From: Promicromonospora sp. AC04
GTDB taxonomy: Bacteria > Actinomycetota > Actinomycetes > Actinomycetales > Cellulomonadaceae
Reading direction: 5' to 3'
DNA length: 64,000 nucleotides
NCBI RefSeq assembly: GCF_003058225.1
Contig: NZ_QBUG01000006.1
Span: 124,001 to 188,000, forward strand
The notes under the pieces were generated by a model, which was not told where the DNA came from, ran no database searches, and saw only the letters and a program-made list of their open reading frames with translations. This document shows positions 45,703 through 54,246 of the stretch, piece by piece. A program made the position numbers and the translations under genes. Positions within the stretch are counted from its first letter, which is position 1, and every line of letters starts with the position of its first letter.

Positions 45703-46671
45703 ATGGCCGCCACCACGACCACCACCACGAGCTGGGACCCCGCCCGCCTGCCCGACCAGACCGGCCGCACCCTCGTCGTCACCGGCGCCACCGCCGGCAT
45801 CGGCTACTTCGCCGCCGAACAGCTCGCCGCCGCCGGAGCGCACGTCGTGCTCGCGTCCCGCTCGGCCGGCAAGCTCGCGACCGCCGTGGCCGCCATCGAG
45901 CACCAGGTGCCCGGTGCCTCGCTCGACACCGTCGTCGTCGACCTGGCGTCCCTGGCGTCCGTGGCGGACGCCGCGGCCCGGGTCGCCGCCCTGCCCCGCG
46001 TGGACGGCCTGCTGCTCAACGGCGGGTCCATGGCCATGAAGCGCGGCGCCACCACCGCCGACGGGCTGCCGCTGATCCTCGGCACCCACGTGGTCGCGAA
46101 CCTGGCGCTGCTTGCGGGCACGCTCCCGGCGCTCGCGGCCACGGGGGAGCGGTACGGCACCACGACGCGGGTGGTGCACACCTCGACCGGGTTCGTCGGG
46201 ATGTTCCCGATGGCCGTCGACGACGTCCGCCGCGAGCCCTGGGCGGCCGTCGCCGCCTACACGAAGGCGAAGACGGTGACCGAGGTGCTCGCGTTCGAGC
46301 TGGCTCGCCGCCTGGCGGCGGCCGAGGCGCCGGTCGCCTCGCTGGTCACCCGTCCCGGGGTGGGCGTGGACGCCAGGACGCCGGAGCGAGCCGGGATCCG
46401 CGACGCGACCACGCCTTACCAGCCCAACCCGTACACGCCCTGGGCCCAGGGCAAGGACACCGCCGCCTGGTCGGCGGTCCGCGCCCTGACCGACCCGCGG
46501 GCGCGCAACGGCCAGTACTACGCGCCGACCGGGCGGCTGCGGGGCGCCCCGGTGCTCGTCGAGCCGACCGCCCGGACCTTCGCCCCCGAGGGCGACCTGG
46601 CGGCGCGTGTGTGGGCCCAGGTCGAGGAGCTCGCGGGGACGGCGCTGCCCGCCCCCGCCGTCCGCCGATAA
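45703..46671 (+). CDS. SDR family oxidoreductase (retinol dehydrogenase/protochlorophyllide reductase-like)
   Basis: 322 residues. TGATAGIG cofactor loop, LASRSAGKL, VVDLASLASV, LLLNGGSM, the Ser region in VVHTSTGFVG, and catalytic Tyr/Lys in AAYTKAKTVTE. The extended C-terminus is typical of the longer SDRs. ATG 45703 is preceded by CGAGGA. It is controlled with its divergent TetR regulator through the paired operators. Substrate unknown. Confidence 0.83.
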   Translation: MAATTTTTTSWDPARLPDQTGRTLVVTGATAGIGYFAAEQLAAAGAHVVLASRSAGKLATAVAAIEHQVPGASLDTVVVDLASLASVADAAARVAALPRVDGLLLNGGSMAMKRGATTADGLPLILGTHVVANLALLAGTLPALAATGERYGTTTRVVHTSTGFVGMFPMAVDDVRREPWAAVAAYTKAKTVTEVLAFELARRLAAAEAPVASLVTRPGVGVDARTPERAGIRDATTPYQPNPYTPWAQGKDTAAWSAVRALTDPRARNGQYYAPTGRLRGAPVLVEPTARTFAPEGDLAARVWAQVEELAGTALPAPAVRR

Positions 46672-46692
46672 TCACGTGGCAGGATGTCCGCC

Positions 46693-48039
46693 ATGCGCAA
46701 TATCGGCCGGACAGTGCAGTCGTCGATCTACCGCAACGGGGTCTACGGCCACCGGCCGGCGGTGCCCACCAGCCCCGACGCGCTCGCCGACGCCGCCAGA
46801 CGCCGCATGACCAGCACCGGCTGGTCCTACGTCTCCGGCGGCGCCGGCGCGCAGCGCACCGTGGCGGCCAACCGGGAGGCCTTCGGCCGGTATCGGATCG
46901 TGCCGCGCCAGATGGTCGACGTCGGCGAGCGCTCCCTGGCCACCACCCTGCTCGGCCGCCCGCTGCCCGCCCCCGTGCTGTTCGGGCCGGTCGGGGCCCT
47001 GGAGCTCGCCGTGCAGCACCAGCGCGGCGGCCGGGCCGCCGCACCCCGCAACGCCGAGCCCGCGCTCGCCCGCGCCGCCCGCGACCTCGGCCTGCCCGTC
47101 GTCATCTCCTCCCAGGCGTCAACGCCCATGGAGGACACCGCCGCGATCCTCGGAGACAGCCCGCGCTGGTTCCAGCTCTACTGGTCGTCCGACGACGCCG
47201 TGGTCGAGTCCTTCGTCACCCGCGCCGAGGCCAGCGGGTGCGAGGCGATAGTCGTCACCCTCGACACCCACGTGCTCGGCTGGCGAACCCTCGACCTCGA
47301 CCTCGGCTACCTGCCGTTCGCCCGCGCCGAGGGCATCGCCCAGTACCTGAGCGACCCCGAGTTCCGGAAGCTCGTCGAGGCCCGGGTCCGCGGCGCGGCG
47401 TCGTCGGGCGAGGCGACGGCGTCGAACCGGCCCACCGTGGCCGCCGTCCGCTCGCTGCTGTCCATGGCCCGGCACCACCCCGGCCCCACCCTGCGCAACC
47501 TGACCCAGCCGTACGCCCGCGCCGCCGTCGAGACCTTCCTCGACGTCTTCTCCCGCTCCACCCTCACCTGGGCCGACCTCGCCTGGCTGCGCGAACGCAC
47601 CACCCTGCCCATCCTCGTCAAGGGCATCCAGCACCCCGACGACGCCCGCGCCGCCCTCGACCACGGCGCCGACGGCATCATCGTCTCCAACCACGGCGGG
47701 CGACAGATCGACAACGCCGTCGCCTCCCTCGACACCCTGGGCCCCGTAGTCGACGCCGTGCGCGCGCACTCGGGCGGCGGCACGGACACCGGCACGGGCG
47801 CCGTCGTACCCGTCCTGTTCGACTCCGGCATCCGCACCGGCGCCGACGTCTTCACCGCGCTCGCCCTCGGGGCCGACGCCGTGCTCCTGGGCCGCCCCTG
47901 GGTCTACGGCCTCGCCATCGCGGGAGCCGACGGCGTCCGCGCCGTCGCCGAGCACGTCCTGGCCGAGCTCGACATCACGATGGCGCTCGCGGGCGTGTCG
48001 GAGACGGGGCAGATCGGGCGACACAACCTCGCGCTGTGA
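46693..48039 (+). CDS. FMN-dependent alpha-hydroxy acid oxidase/dehydrogenase (lactate 2-monooxygenase-like)
   Basis: About 448 residues, longer than the usual 350-390 because of an insert after YLSDPEFRK. TIM-barrel FMN enzyme with VLFGPVGALELA, VISSQASTPMED, RWFQLYWSSDDAV, the catalytic His in IIVSNHGGRQID and the FMN phosphate loop LFDSGIRTGADV. The insert between barrel strands is reminiscent of lactate 2-monooxygenase. ATG 46693 is chosen over ATG 46684 because AGGAT at 46681-46685 is correctly spaced only for the former. Confidence 0.85.
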   Translation: MRNIGRTVQSSIYRNGVYGHRPAVPTSPDALADAARRRMTSTGWSYVSGGAGAQRTVAANREAFGRYRIVPRQMVDVGERSLATTLLGRPLPAPVLFGPVGALELAVQHQRGGRAAAPRNAEPALARAARDLGLPVVISSQASTPMEDTAAILGDSPRWFQLYWSSDDAVVESFVTRAEASGCEAIVVTLDTHVLGWRTLDLDLGYLPFARAEGIAQYLSDPEFRKLVEARVRGAASSGEATASNRPTVAAVRSLLSMARHHPGPTLRNLTQPYARAAVETFLDVFSRSTLTWADLAWLRERTTLPILVKGIQHPDDARAALDHGADGIIVSNHGGRQIDNAVASLDTLGPVVDAVRAHSGGGTDTGTGAVVPVLFDSGIRTGADVFTALALGADAVLLGRPWVYGLAIAGADGVRAVAEHVLAELDITMALAGVSETGQIGRHNLAL

Positions 48040-48040
48040 C

Positions 48041-48094
48041 TCGGCCCTGCCCCGTCCTCGGCCCTGCCCATCCTCGGTCCTGTCCCGTCCTCGG
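48041..48094. repeat. Three tandem copies of a 16-17 base repeat
   Basis: TCGGCCCTGCCCCGTCC, TCGGCCCTGCCCATCC and TCGGTCCTGTCCCGTCC follow one another, then TCGG. The array begins right after the FMN oxidase stop and precedes the terminator hairpin. No spacers, so not CRISPR. Confidence 0.8.
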
Positions 48095-48120
48095 ACGGGC
48101 GCCCTCCGCGCCTGGAGTGT

Positions 48121-48156
48121 CGGAGGTGCAGGTCACCGGGGTGACCTGCACCTCCG
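48121..48156. terminator. 36-base palindrome, probable terminator
   Basis: Arms of 17 bases (48121-48137 and 48140-48156) are perfectly complementary with two bases between them. It lies between the FMN oxidase and the MFS gene, both on the plus strand. The near-absence of a loop is unusual for a terminator but it could still form a hairpin with a few unpaired central bases. Confidence 0.6.
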
Positions 48157-48228
48157 GCAGGTGGGTCGGTATGAGATCGTGACCGGCTCCAGCACCCGTC
48201 GTTCACGCGATCCGGGCAGACTGCGGCC

Positions 48229-49650
48229 ATGACCGACGCCGTACCCGGACCCGACTCGCCGGCCCTTTCGGCCACCGACTCGGCCACCGAGATACCGACG
48301 CCCCCGAAGATGGGCCTGGAGCTGCAGGAGGGCGTGCGGATCCCGCGCCGCCAGGTCTTCTCCTGGGCGTTGTGGGACTGGGGGACCCAGCCGTTCAACA
48401 CGGTCATCCTCACGTTCGTGTTCACGGCGCTGTACCTGACCACGGAGTCGTTCCTGGAGCCGGCCGTCGCGGCGCTGGGCGAGGACGATCCCGCCTACCA
48501 GCGCGGCCTCGCGGACCTGACCAGCGGCGTGGGCCTGTGGAACACCCTCGCCGGCCTGCTCATCCTCTTCCTCGCCCCCGTGCTGGGGCAGCGCGCGGAC
48601 GCCACCGGACGGCGCAAGGCGTGGCTCGCCGGCGGGACGGTCGGCATGGTGCTGTGCATGCTCGCGCTGTGGTTCGTCGAGGCCGACCCGGCCTACTTCG
48701 TGCTCGGCGCCGCCCTGATCGGCCTGGGCAGCGTGCTCAACGAGATCGCCGGCGTGAACTACAACGCCATGATGGTCTCGGTCGCCACGCCGAAGACCGT
48801 GGGCAAGGTGTCCGGGCTCGGCTGGGGCCTGGGTTACGTCGGCGGCATCCTGGCGCTCCTGTTCGTGGTGGTCGCCAACGGGGCGGACTGGTGGGGCATG
48901 CCCACCGACAACGGCCTCGCCTTCCGCGTGATCGCCGTGGGCTGCGCCCTCTGGGCGCTCGCGTTCGCCTGGCCGGTGCTCGCCTTCGTGCCGGAGCTTC
49001 CCCCCACCAAGGGCCACGCCAAGGTCGGGTTCTTCGCCAGCTACGTGGTGCTGTTCCGCGACATCCAGGGCCTGTGGCGCACCTCGCGCCGCACCTTCTG
49101 GTTCCTGCTGGCCAGCGCCGTCTTCCGCGACGGCCTCAGCGGCGTCTTCGCGTTCGGCGCGATCATCGGCAGCGTCAGCTTCGGCTTCTCCGCCGACCAG
49201 GTGATCATCTTCGGGATCGCCGCCAACCTCGTGGCAGGGATCAGCACCGTCCTCGTGGGCTACGCCGACGACCGCTTCGGGCCCCGCGCCGTCATCCTGA
49301 GCACGCTGAGCACCATCGTCGTCGCCGGGCTCGCCGTCGTGTTCCTGCGTGATCTGGGCCCCATCGTCTACTGGGTGGGCGGGCTGATCCTGTCCGCCTG
49401 CGTCGGCCCTGCTCAGGCTGCGTCCCGGTCCTACCTCGCCCGCGTGACGCCCGCGGGCAAGGAGTCGGAGATCTTCGGCCTCTACGCCACCACCGGCCGG
49501 GCCTCGTCCTGGATGTCGAGCGCGCTGTGGACGATCACCATCGCCGCGACGGGCGCGACCATCTGGGGCACCCTCGGGATCGTCGCCGTGGTGCTCGTCG
49601 GCCTCGTGCTGATGTGGTTCGTGCAGGAGGCTCCGCTCGCCGACGCGTGA
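48229..49650 (+). CDS. MFS transporter, UMF1/Atg22-like
   Basis: 473 residues, about twelve membrane helices. SWALWDWGTQPFNTVILTFV is the UMF1 N-terminal signature. LAPVLGQRADATGRRK is the MFS motif A, and NEIAGVNYNAMMVSVATPKT and SYLARVTPAGKESEIFGLYA are conserved in this family. Yeast Atg22 is a vacuolar amino-acid effluxer; bacterial members are uncharacterised. CAGACT ends six bases before ATG 48229, so it may be leaderless. Confidence 0.87.
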   Translation: MTDAVPGPDSPALSATDSATEIPTPPKMGLELQEGVRIPRRQVFSWALWDWGTQPFNTVILTFVFTALYLTTESFLEPAVAALGEDDPAYQRGLADLTSGVGLWNTLAGLLILFLAPVLGQRADATGRRKAWLAGGTVGMVLCMLALWFVEADPAYFVLGAALIGLGSVLNEIAGVNYNAMMVSVATPKTVGKVSGLGWGLGYVGGILALLFVVVANGADWWGMPTDNGLAFRVIAVGCALWALAFAWPVLAFVPELPPTKGHAKVGFFASYVVLFRDIQGLWRTSRRTFWFLLASAVFRDGLSGVFAFGAIIGSVSFGFSADQVIIFGIAANLVAGISTVLVGYADDRFGPRAVILSTLSTIVVAGLAVVFLRDLGPIVYWVGGLILSACVGPAQAASRSYLARVTPAGKESEIFGLYATTGRASSWMSSALWTITIAATGATIWGTLGIVAVVLVGLVLMWFVQEAPLADA

Positions 49651-49723
49651 CGGGGCGGCGGGCCGAGCGCCTGGGCGGCCGCCCGGCCGAGCCCCGAGCG
49701 GCCGGCCGGCGGACCGCGTGACT

Positions 49724-51007
49724 CTAGTCGGCCGGCCGCTCGGGCTTGGCGCTCTCCGGGTCGCTCGCACTCGTCAGCGCGGCCTTCCTCAGCGCCACCC
49801 GTTCCTGCATGGCACTCCTCAGCGCAGCCTGGATCCGGTCGAGGTCGGCCAGCGGCCCCACGTGCCGCAGCTTCTCCGGGTTGATCACGCCACGGATACC
49901 CGCGATCGCGCCGCCCGAGATCTCGAACGCCCAGGTGCCCACCAGGCCGCCGCCCACGGCGTCGTCCGCCACGATGAGCAGACCCGGCTCGCCGCCCACC
50001 AGAGCCCGCTCGAAGTGGAGGGGCGCGCCACGGTGCATGAAGCCCGCCAGCAGGCGCGCGACCATCTCCCGGCCGGCGACCGGCCGGGCGATCGACATGC
50101 CCGGCGGCACCTTCCCGCCGCTGTCACCGGTCAGCACCACGTCCTCGGCGAGCAGCTCCAGGAACGGGTCCACCGCACCCTCCTCGCACGCGGCCAGGAA
50201 CCGCGCCACGAGCTGTTCGGCCCGGGCCTTGTCACCAGCGGTGCGAGGCCGCAGGGCGTGCCCGTCGGGCCCACCCTGCTCGTCGTGGCCGTCCTGGCCG
50301 TCCGGTCCGGCGTGTGCGTCCTGCCGGTCCCGCGCGTCCCGTCGGCCTTGCCCGCCCCGCTCCGGACGCCCGGTCCGTGCGAGCGCGGCGCTCGCGGCCG
50401 CTCCGTCCTGCGCCTCGCGTTCGGCGACGTCGCCGCGGTGCCGCGCGATCCGGCGTCGGGCGCGCGATGCCAGCTGACGCGCCGCGACCTCGCTCGTGCC
50501 GATGACGCCGGCCGCGTCGCTGTGCGGAAAACCGAGCACGTCGTGCAGCAGGAACGCCGCGCGCTCGGTCGGGGTCAGGGTCTCCAGCAGCACGAGGAAC
50601 GCCGTCGAGAGATCGTCGGCCAGCTCGGCATGACCGGCGACGTCGGGCGGCGCGGTCGCCATGGCGACCGGAAGGTTCGACGGGACCGGGCCGACCAGGG
50701 GCTCGGGCAGCCAGTCGCCCACGTAGGACTCACGCCGGACCCGGGCCGAGCGCAGCACGTCGATAGCTATCCGCGTCGTGACGGTGGTGACGAACGCGTC
50801 CGGGTTGTGTACCCCCTCCGCCTGCGAGACTCGGGTCAGCGCCTCCTGCACCACGTCCTCCGCCTCGGCGACGCTGCCGAGCATCCGGTACGCCACCGTG
50901 AAGGCGAGGGGACGCAGCCGGGCGAGCGCGGCGTCGTCGAGCCGGGCGGTGCCGGCGTGCGTCGCGGCCCGCGGGGTGCCGGGCTCGGGGCTGTCGGGAT
51001 CCGTCAT
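49724..51007 (-). CDS. ECF sigma factor, ECF41/SigJ type with C-terminal SnoaL-like domain
   Basis: 427 residues. Sigma region 2 (LAFTVAYRMLGSVAEAEDVV), the ECF41 linker motif GDWLPEPLV, region 4 (LTPTERAAFLLHDVLGFPHS), then an NTF2/SnoaL-like domain. The C-terminal INPEKLRHV matches the NPDKL-type motif through which ECF41 domains control the sigma factor. About 65 charged, low-complexity residues (QDAHAGPDGQDGHDEQGGPD) are inserted between region 4 and the SnoaL domain. ATG 51007 is used. No classical anti-sigma gene adjoins; the usual ECF41 partner oxidoreductase is not evident. Confidence 0.88.
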   Translation of the reverse strand: MTDPDSPEPGTPRAATHAGTARLDDAALARLRPLAFTVAYRMLGSVAEAEDVVQEALTRVSQAEGVHNPDAFVTTVTTRIAIDVLRSARVRRESYVGDWLPEPLVGPVPSNLPVAMATAPPDVAGHAELADDLSTAFLVLLETLTPTERAAFLLHDVLGFPHSDAAGVIGTSEVAARQLASRARRRIARHRGDVAEREAQDGAAASAALARTGRPERGGQGRRDARDRQDAHAGPDGQDGHDEQGGPDGHALRPRTAGDKARAEQLVARFLAACEEGAVDPFLELLAEDVVLTGDSGGKVPPGMSIARPVAGREMVARLLAGFMHRGAPLHFERALVGGEPGLLIVADDAVGGGLVGTWAFEISGGAIAGIRGVINPEKLRHVGPLADLDRIQAALRSAMQERVALRKAALTSASDPESAKPERPAD

Positions 51008-51102
51008 GGGGCCATGTTCTCGCGTCACAACCCGACGACGAGAGCCCGGCACAAAACGTGACGGCAGGACGGCGGGTGGTCGGCCGCAGGTCACATGATC
51101 GG

Positions 51103-51459
51103 TCAGCGTGCGCGCATGGCGTCGATCTCGTCGCGGCGAAACAGGATGAGGCGGTCCAGGACGCCGTCGGGCAACGGATCGTCCGGTGCGAACCGGATGG
51201 TGCCCTTCGACGTCGAGAAGCCGGCCAGGTCCGGTGCGAGCGCGTCGATCGCGGGCGGGCTGAACGGGTACAGCCCGATGTGCTTCGCCGTGGCCCGCGC
51301 CGAGACGAGCGGGCTGCCGCGGTAGCGCAGGGCGGCCATGCCGTAGCTCATGCCCTCCTCGGCGTCCGGCACGAGCTCGAGCGCCCGCGCGCGCACGTGC
51401 TCGACGGCGTCCCGCACCGGTCCGTCCAGGCTCGCTATGTACTCGGTGAACTCGTCCAT
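51103..51459 (-). CDS. DUF1801 protein
   Basis: 118 residues. It begins MDEFTEYIASLDGPVRDAVE and contains EEGMSYGMAALRYRGSPLV, TAKHIGLYPFSP and FSTSKGTIRFAPDDPLP, the core of DUF1801/YdhG-like proteins. Function unresolved; Bacillus relatives have been linked to iron handling. ATG 51459 has GAGG upstream; GTG 51465 is possible. Confidence 0.85.
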   Translation of the reverse strand: MDEFTEYIASLDGPVRDAVEHVRARALELVPDAEEGMSYGMAALRYRGSPLVSARATAKHIGLYPFSPPAIDALAPDLAGFSTSKGTIRFAPDDPLPDGVLDRLILFRRDEIDAMRAR

Positions 51460-51526
51460 GAGCACAGCCTCGCCAGGTCTGGCACTTTCCGCGAGGGCTG
51501 CTGTCGACCAGCGGCTCGACGGCCGG

Positions 51527-52873
51527 TCACGCCGCCACGGGCCGGGTCCGTCCAGCGAGCACCATCGCGCTCGCGGCCAGCAGCCCGGTCAGCCCCAGCA
51601 CGACGGCGTACGCGGGCAGCCCCGCGACGTCGTACAGGACCCACAGCAGCGCCCCGGTAGCGGAGGACGCGATCGCGGCGGCCACGGCGTCGGCCACCTG
51701 CAGCGCCGACGACGCCGAACCCTGCTCGTGCGGCGCCGCCAGCTCGAGCGTGAGGACCGACAGCGTCGGGTAGACCAGGCCCATCCCGCTGCCCGACAGC
51801 ACCCAGAACGCCATCCCGACCCCGGCCGGCACACCAGGGAGCACGAGAACGGCCGCGCCGACCATGCCGAGGGCAAGCAGGCCGCCGCCCAGCCGCACGT
51901 ATCCGGCGTGGCTCAGGCGCAGCAGGTTGCGCCCGCGCACCCACGACGCCGCGGACCAGCCGAGCGCCCCCACCGTGAGGATCAGCCCGGCACCGCCGGG
52001 GCTCAGGTGCCGCTCGTGCACGAGGAGCAGCGGAAGCAGCACCTCGGCGCCGGTGAACGCCCCCGACACCAGAGCCCGCACCGACACGACGGCCGGCAGC
52101 CCGCGCCCGGCCCGCAGCACGGACACGGCCAGGCGCAGCGCGTGCATTAGGGGACGCTCCGGCCGCCCGACGACGGGCTCGCCGCCCTTCAGGTCCTTGC
52201 CGACGCGTTTGCCGTCCGGCGCGGGACTGTCGCCTCGCGCCGCCGTCAGCCCCGGCCGCATCAGGATCGCCGCCGGGACGGTCAGCGCGGCCGCGCCGAG
52301 GAAGACCCACCGCCAGCCCAGGTGGTCCACCACGAGACCGGCCAGGCCTGGCCCGACGATCGCGGGCACCACCCAGGCTGCGGCGAACGCGGAGAACACG
52401 GCGGGGCGCCGGTCGGGCGCGAAGACGCGGGCGACCAGGACGTACAGCGCGACGCCGAACAGCCCGCTCCCGACGCCCTGCACCGCACGCCCCGCGATGA
52501 GGGCGCCCATGCCGGTAGCGGTGCCGGCGACCACGAGCCCGACCACGAAGAGCGCCACGCCGGTCCACATCGCCGGCGCCGGGCCGGTGCGGTCGCACCA
52601 GCGTCCAGCCGTGAGCATGCCGACCACGCTGGTCGCGAAGACCACCGCGAACGCGAACGTGTAGTGCCGCAGCCCGTCCAGGTCGACGGCGATGGTGGGC
52701 ATCGCCGTCGCCACGGCGAGGGCCTCGAACGCGCCGAGCGAGCAGAGCGCGACCATCCCGGTCAGGACGAGGCGCTGCGCGCCGCGGCTCAGCGTGCCCG
52801 GCTGTGTGCCCGACTGTTCGCTGGACTGTCCGGCCGGCTGTGCGCTCGGCTGCGAGGGGAGCGTGTCGGTCAC
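51527..52873 (-). CDS. MFS transporter (drug efflux type)
   Basis: 448 residues. A Ser/Gln-rich N-terminus is followed by twelve or more helices, with motif-A-like GRWCDRTGPAPAMW and motif C-like VPAIVGPGLAGLVVDHLGW, the latter typical of antiporters. GTG 52873 overlaps the stop of the quinone reductase gene (GTGA), so the two are coupled under the SoxR box upstream. It likely exports redox-active or toxic small molecules. Confidence 0.85.
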   Translation of the reverse strand: MTDTLPSQPSAQPAGQSSEQSGTQPGTLSRGAQRLVLTGMVALCSLGAFEALAVATAMPTIAVDLDGLRHYTFAFAVVFATSVVGMLTAGRWCDRTGPAPAMWTGVALFVVGLVVAGTATGMGALIAGRAVQGVGSGLFGVALYVLVARVFAPDRRPAVFSAFAAAWVVPAIVGPGLAGLVVDHLGWRWVFLGAAALTVPAAILMRPGLTAARGDSPAPDGKRVGKDLKGGEPVVGRPERPLMHALRLAVSVLRAGRGLPAVVSVRALVSGAFTGAEVLLPLLLVHERHLSPGGAGLILTVGALGWSAASWVRGRNLLRLSHAGYVRLGGGLLALGMVGAAVLVLPGVPAGVGMAFWVLSGSGMGLVYPTLSVLTLELAAPHEQGSASSALQVADAVAAAIASSATGALLWVLYDVAGLPAYAVVLGLTGLLAASAMVLAGRTRPVAA

Positions 52874-54048
52874 ACCAGCACCACCTTGCCGGTGGTGCGG
52901 CGCTCCTCGAGCTCGCGGTGGGCCCGGGCGGCCTCGGCGAACGGCACGCGGTGGGTCGCGACCCGCCACCGGCCCGACGCCGCCTGGGCCAGCGCACGCT
53001 CCTGGTACGGCCGCTGGTCGGGCATCGGGGGTGCGTCCGGCCCGACGGCGTAGCGCACCTCGATCGGCGACTCGATCCGGTCGGCGCCCGCCCAGGACGT
53101 GTAGCGGTTGGGCGCACCGGACGCCCAGCCGTAGGCGACGAGCCGGCTGCCCGCCATGTCCAGCACGGTCGCGTCCTGCGCGGTCGCGTCCGACAGTGTC
53201 TTGTCCGGCGGAGTCGTGTTCAGCAGCGCCGCGTCCATCAGGCTCGTGGCGGCCGTGCCGAGCTCGCCGCCTACGCCGTCGAACACGAGTGTCGCGGGGG
53301 ACGGCCCGAGGGCCGCGCGCGCCGTGTCCAGCCAGCCGGGTTCGGAGTAGTCGACGAGGGTGAGGCGGTCCGAGCCGGACAGCGTGTCGGTCGAAGTGGC
53401 GGGAAGAGTGTCGGTCGGGGCGTCAATCGGGGCGTCGGGCGAGACGTCGGGCAGGGCATCCGGCACGAGGTCCTGGAGGATCTTCAGCTTCGCCGCGCCG
53501 CCCGCGAGGGCGACGACGCGGGCGCCGGACCGCAGCGCCTCCTGCACAAAGAGTGGGCCGAGCCCGCCCGCGGCACCGGTCACGACCACGACGTCGGCCG
53601 CGGTCACAGCCGCGATGTCGAGGGTGTAGACGGCCATCCGGCCGGTGCCGATCATGGCTATCGCGTCGGCCGGGTCGAGGGGAGCGCCGTCGGGCCCGTC
53701 GGGGATCGCGTGCAGCTTCTCGGCGGCGACGACGACCCGGCGGGCGTACCCGCCGCCGTCGGGCACCGCGCCGAGGTGGGCCGCCACGCGCCGTCCGGTC
53801 CACGAGGCATCGACCCCGGGACCGACCTCGGCCACGGTGCCCGCGATCTCGCGGCCGGGGACCGTCGGCAGGCTCGGCAGGGGGAGCGGCGGGCCGGCCT
53901 CGCCGCGGCGGATGCTGGTGTCGAGGAGGTGCACGCCGTGCGCGACGGCGTCGACCAGCACCTCGCCAGGGCCGGGGACGGGGTCCGGGATCTGCTCGAG
54001 CGTGAGGACCTCGGGCGGCCCGAAGGAGTGGTGTCTGATCGCGTCCAT
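52870..54048 (-). CDS. Zinc-binding-type alcohol dehydrogenase / NADPH:quinone reductase
   Basis: 392 residues of the MDR superfamily without the catalytic zinc cysteines, as in quinone reductases. GroES-like N-terminal domain (IRHHSFGPPEVLTLEQIPDP, TVPGREIAGTVAEVGPGVD) and Rossmann loop VVVTGAAGGLGPLFVQ. Two inserts rich in Asp/Pro/Thr/Ala (DVSPDAPIDAPTDTLPATST and TPPDKTLSDATAQDAT) lengthen the usual ~320 residues. A SoxR box lies 16-33 bases upstream of the start, and soxR is divergent, so redox-cycling compounds should induce it. Confidence 0.85.
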   Translation of the reverse strand: MDAIRHHSFGPPEVLTLEQIPDPVPGPGEVLVDAVAHGVHLLDTSIRRGEAGPPLPLPSLPTVPGREIAGTVAEVGPGVDASWTGRRVAAHLGAVPDGGGYARRVVVAAEKLHAIPDGPDGAPLDPADAIAMIGTGRMAVYTLDIAAVTAADVVVVTGAAGGLGPLFVQEALRSGARVVALAGGAAKLKILQDLVPDALPDVSPDAPIDAPTDTLPATSTDTLSGSDRLTLVDYSEPGWLDTARAALGPSPATLVFDGVGGELGTAATSLMDAALLNTTPPDKTLSDATAQDATVLDMAGSRLVAYGWASGAPNRYTSWAGADRIESPIEVRYAVGPDAPPMPDQRPYQERALAQAASGRWRVATHRVPFAEAARAHRELEERRTTGKVVLV

Positions 54049-54063
54049 GCGCTCATCCTTTAA

Positions 54064-54081
54064 CCTGAACCAAAGTTGAGG
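54064..54081. promoter_or_regulatory. SoxR box
   Basis: CCTGAAC-CAAA-GTTGAGG is an 18-bp palindrome with one arm mismatch, close to the SoxR consensus CCTCAAG...CTTGAGG. On the minus strand it reads toward the quinone reductase. It sits between that gene and the divergent soxR, whose HTH and iron-sulfur motifs match this site type. Confidence 0.8.
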
Positions 54082-54103
54082 TCAACTGTGACCTGCGCCG
54101 GTC

Positions 54104-54148
54104 GGCGTCGCCTGCATTGGCGTCGCTTGCATCGGCGTCACCTGAATG
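54104..54148. repeat. Three tandem 15-bp repeats in the soxR leader
   Basis: GGCGTCGCCTGCATT, GGCGTCGCTTGCATC and GGCGTCACCTGAATG are adjacent. Related pieces (GGCGTCACCTGGAA, CACCTGGAATCGC) continue to about 54225. They occupy the space between the SoxR box and the soxR ribosome site. Confidence 0.7.
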
Positions 54149-54246
54149 GAAGCACCTCGAAGCATCCGGAGTCACCCGGAATCCGGCGTCACCTGGAACC
54201 GCACTGGAATCGCACCTGGAATCGCGAGAGCCGTAGGAGGCCATGC

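Noticed and set aside
48041-48094. Possible CRISPR-like array
   Set aside because: Units are adjacent without spacers and no cas genes are present; the same applies to the repeats at 54104 and 60030.
54053-54244. Small minus-strand peptide rich in Asp-Ala repeats over the soxR leader
   Set aside because: It is a translation of the 15-bp DNA repeats and overlaps the SoxR box; no ribosome site.
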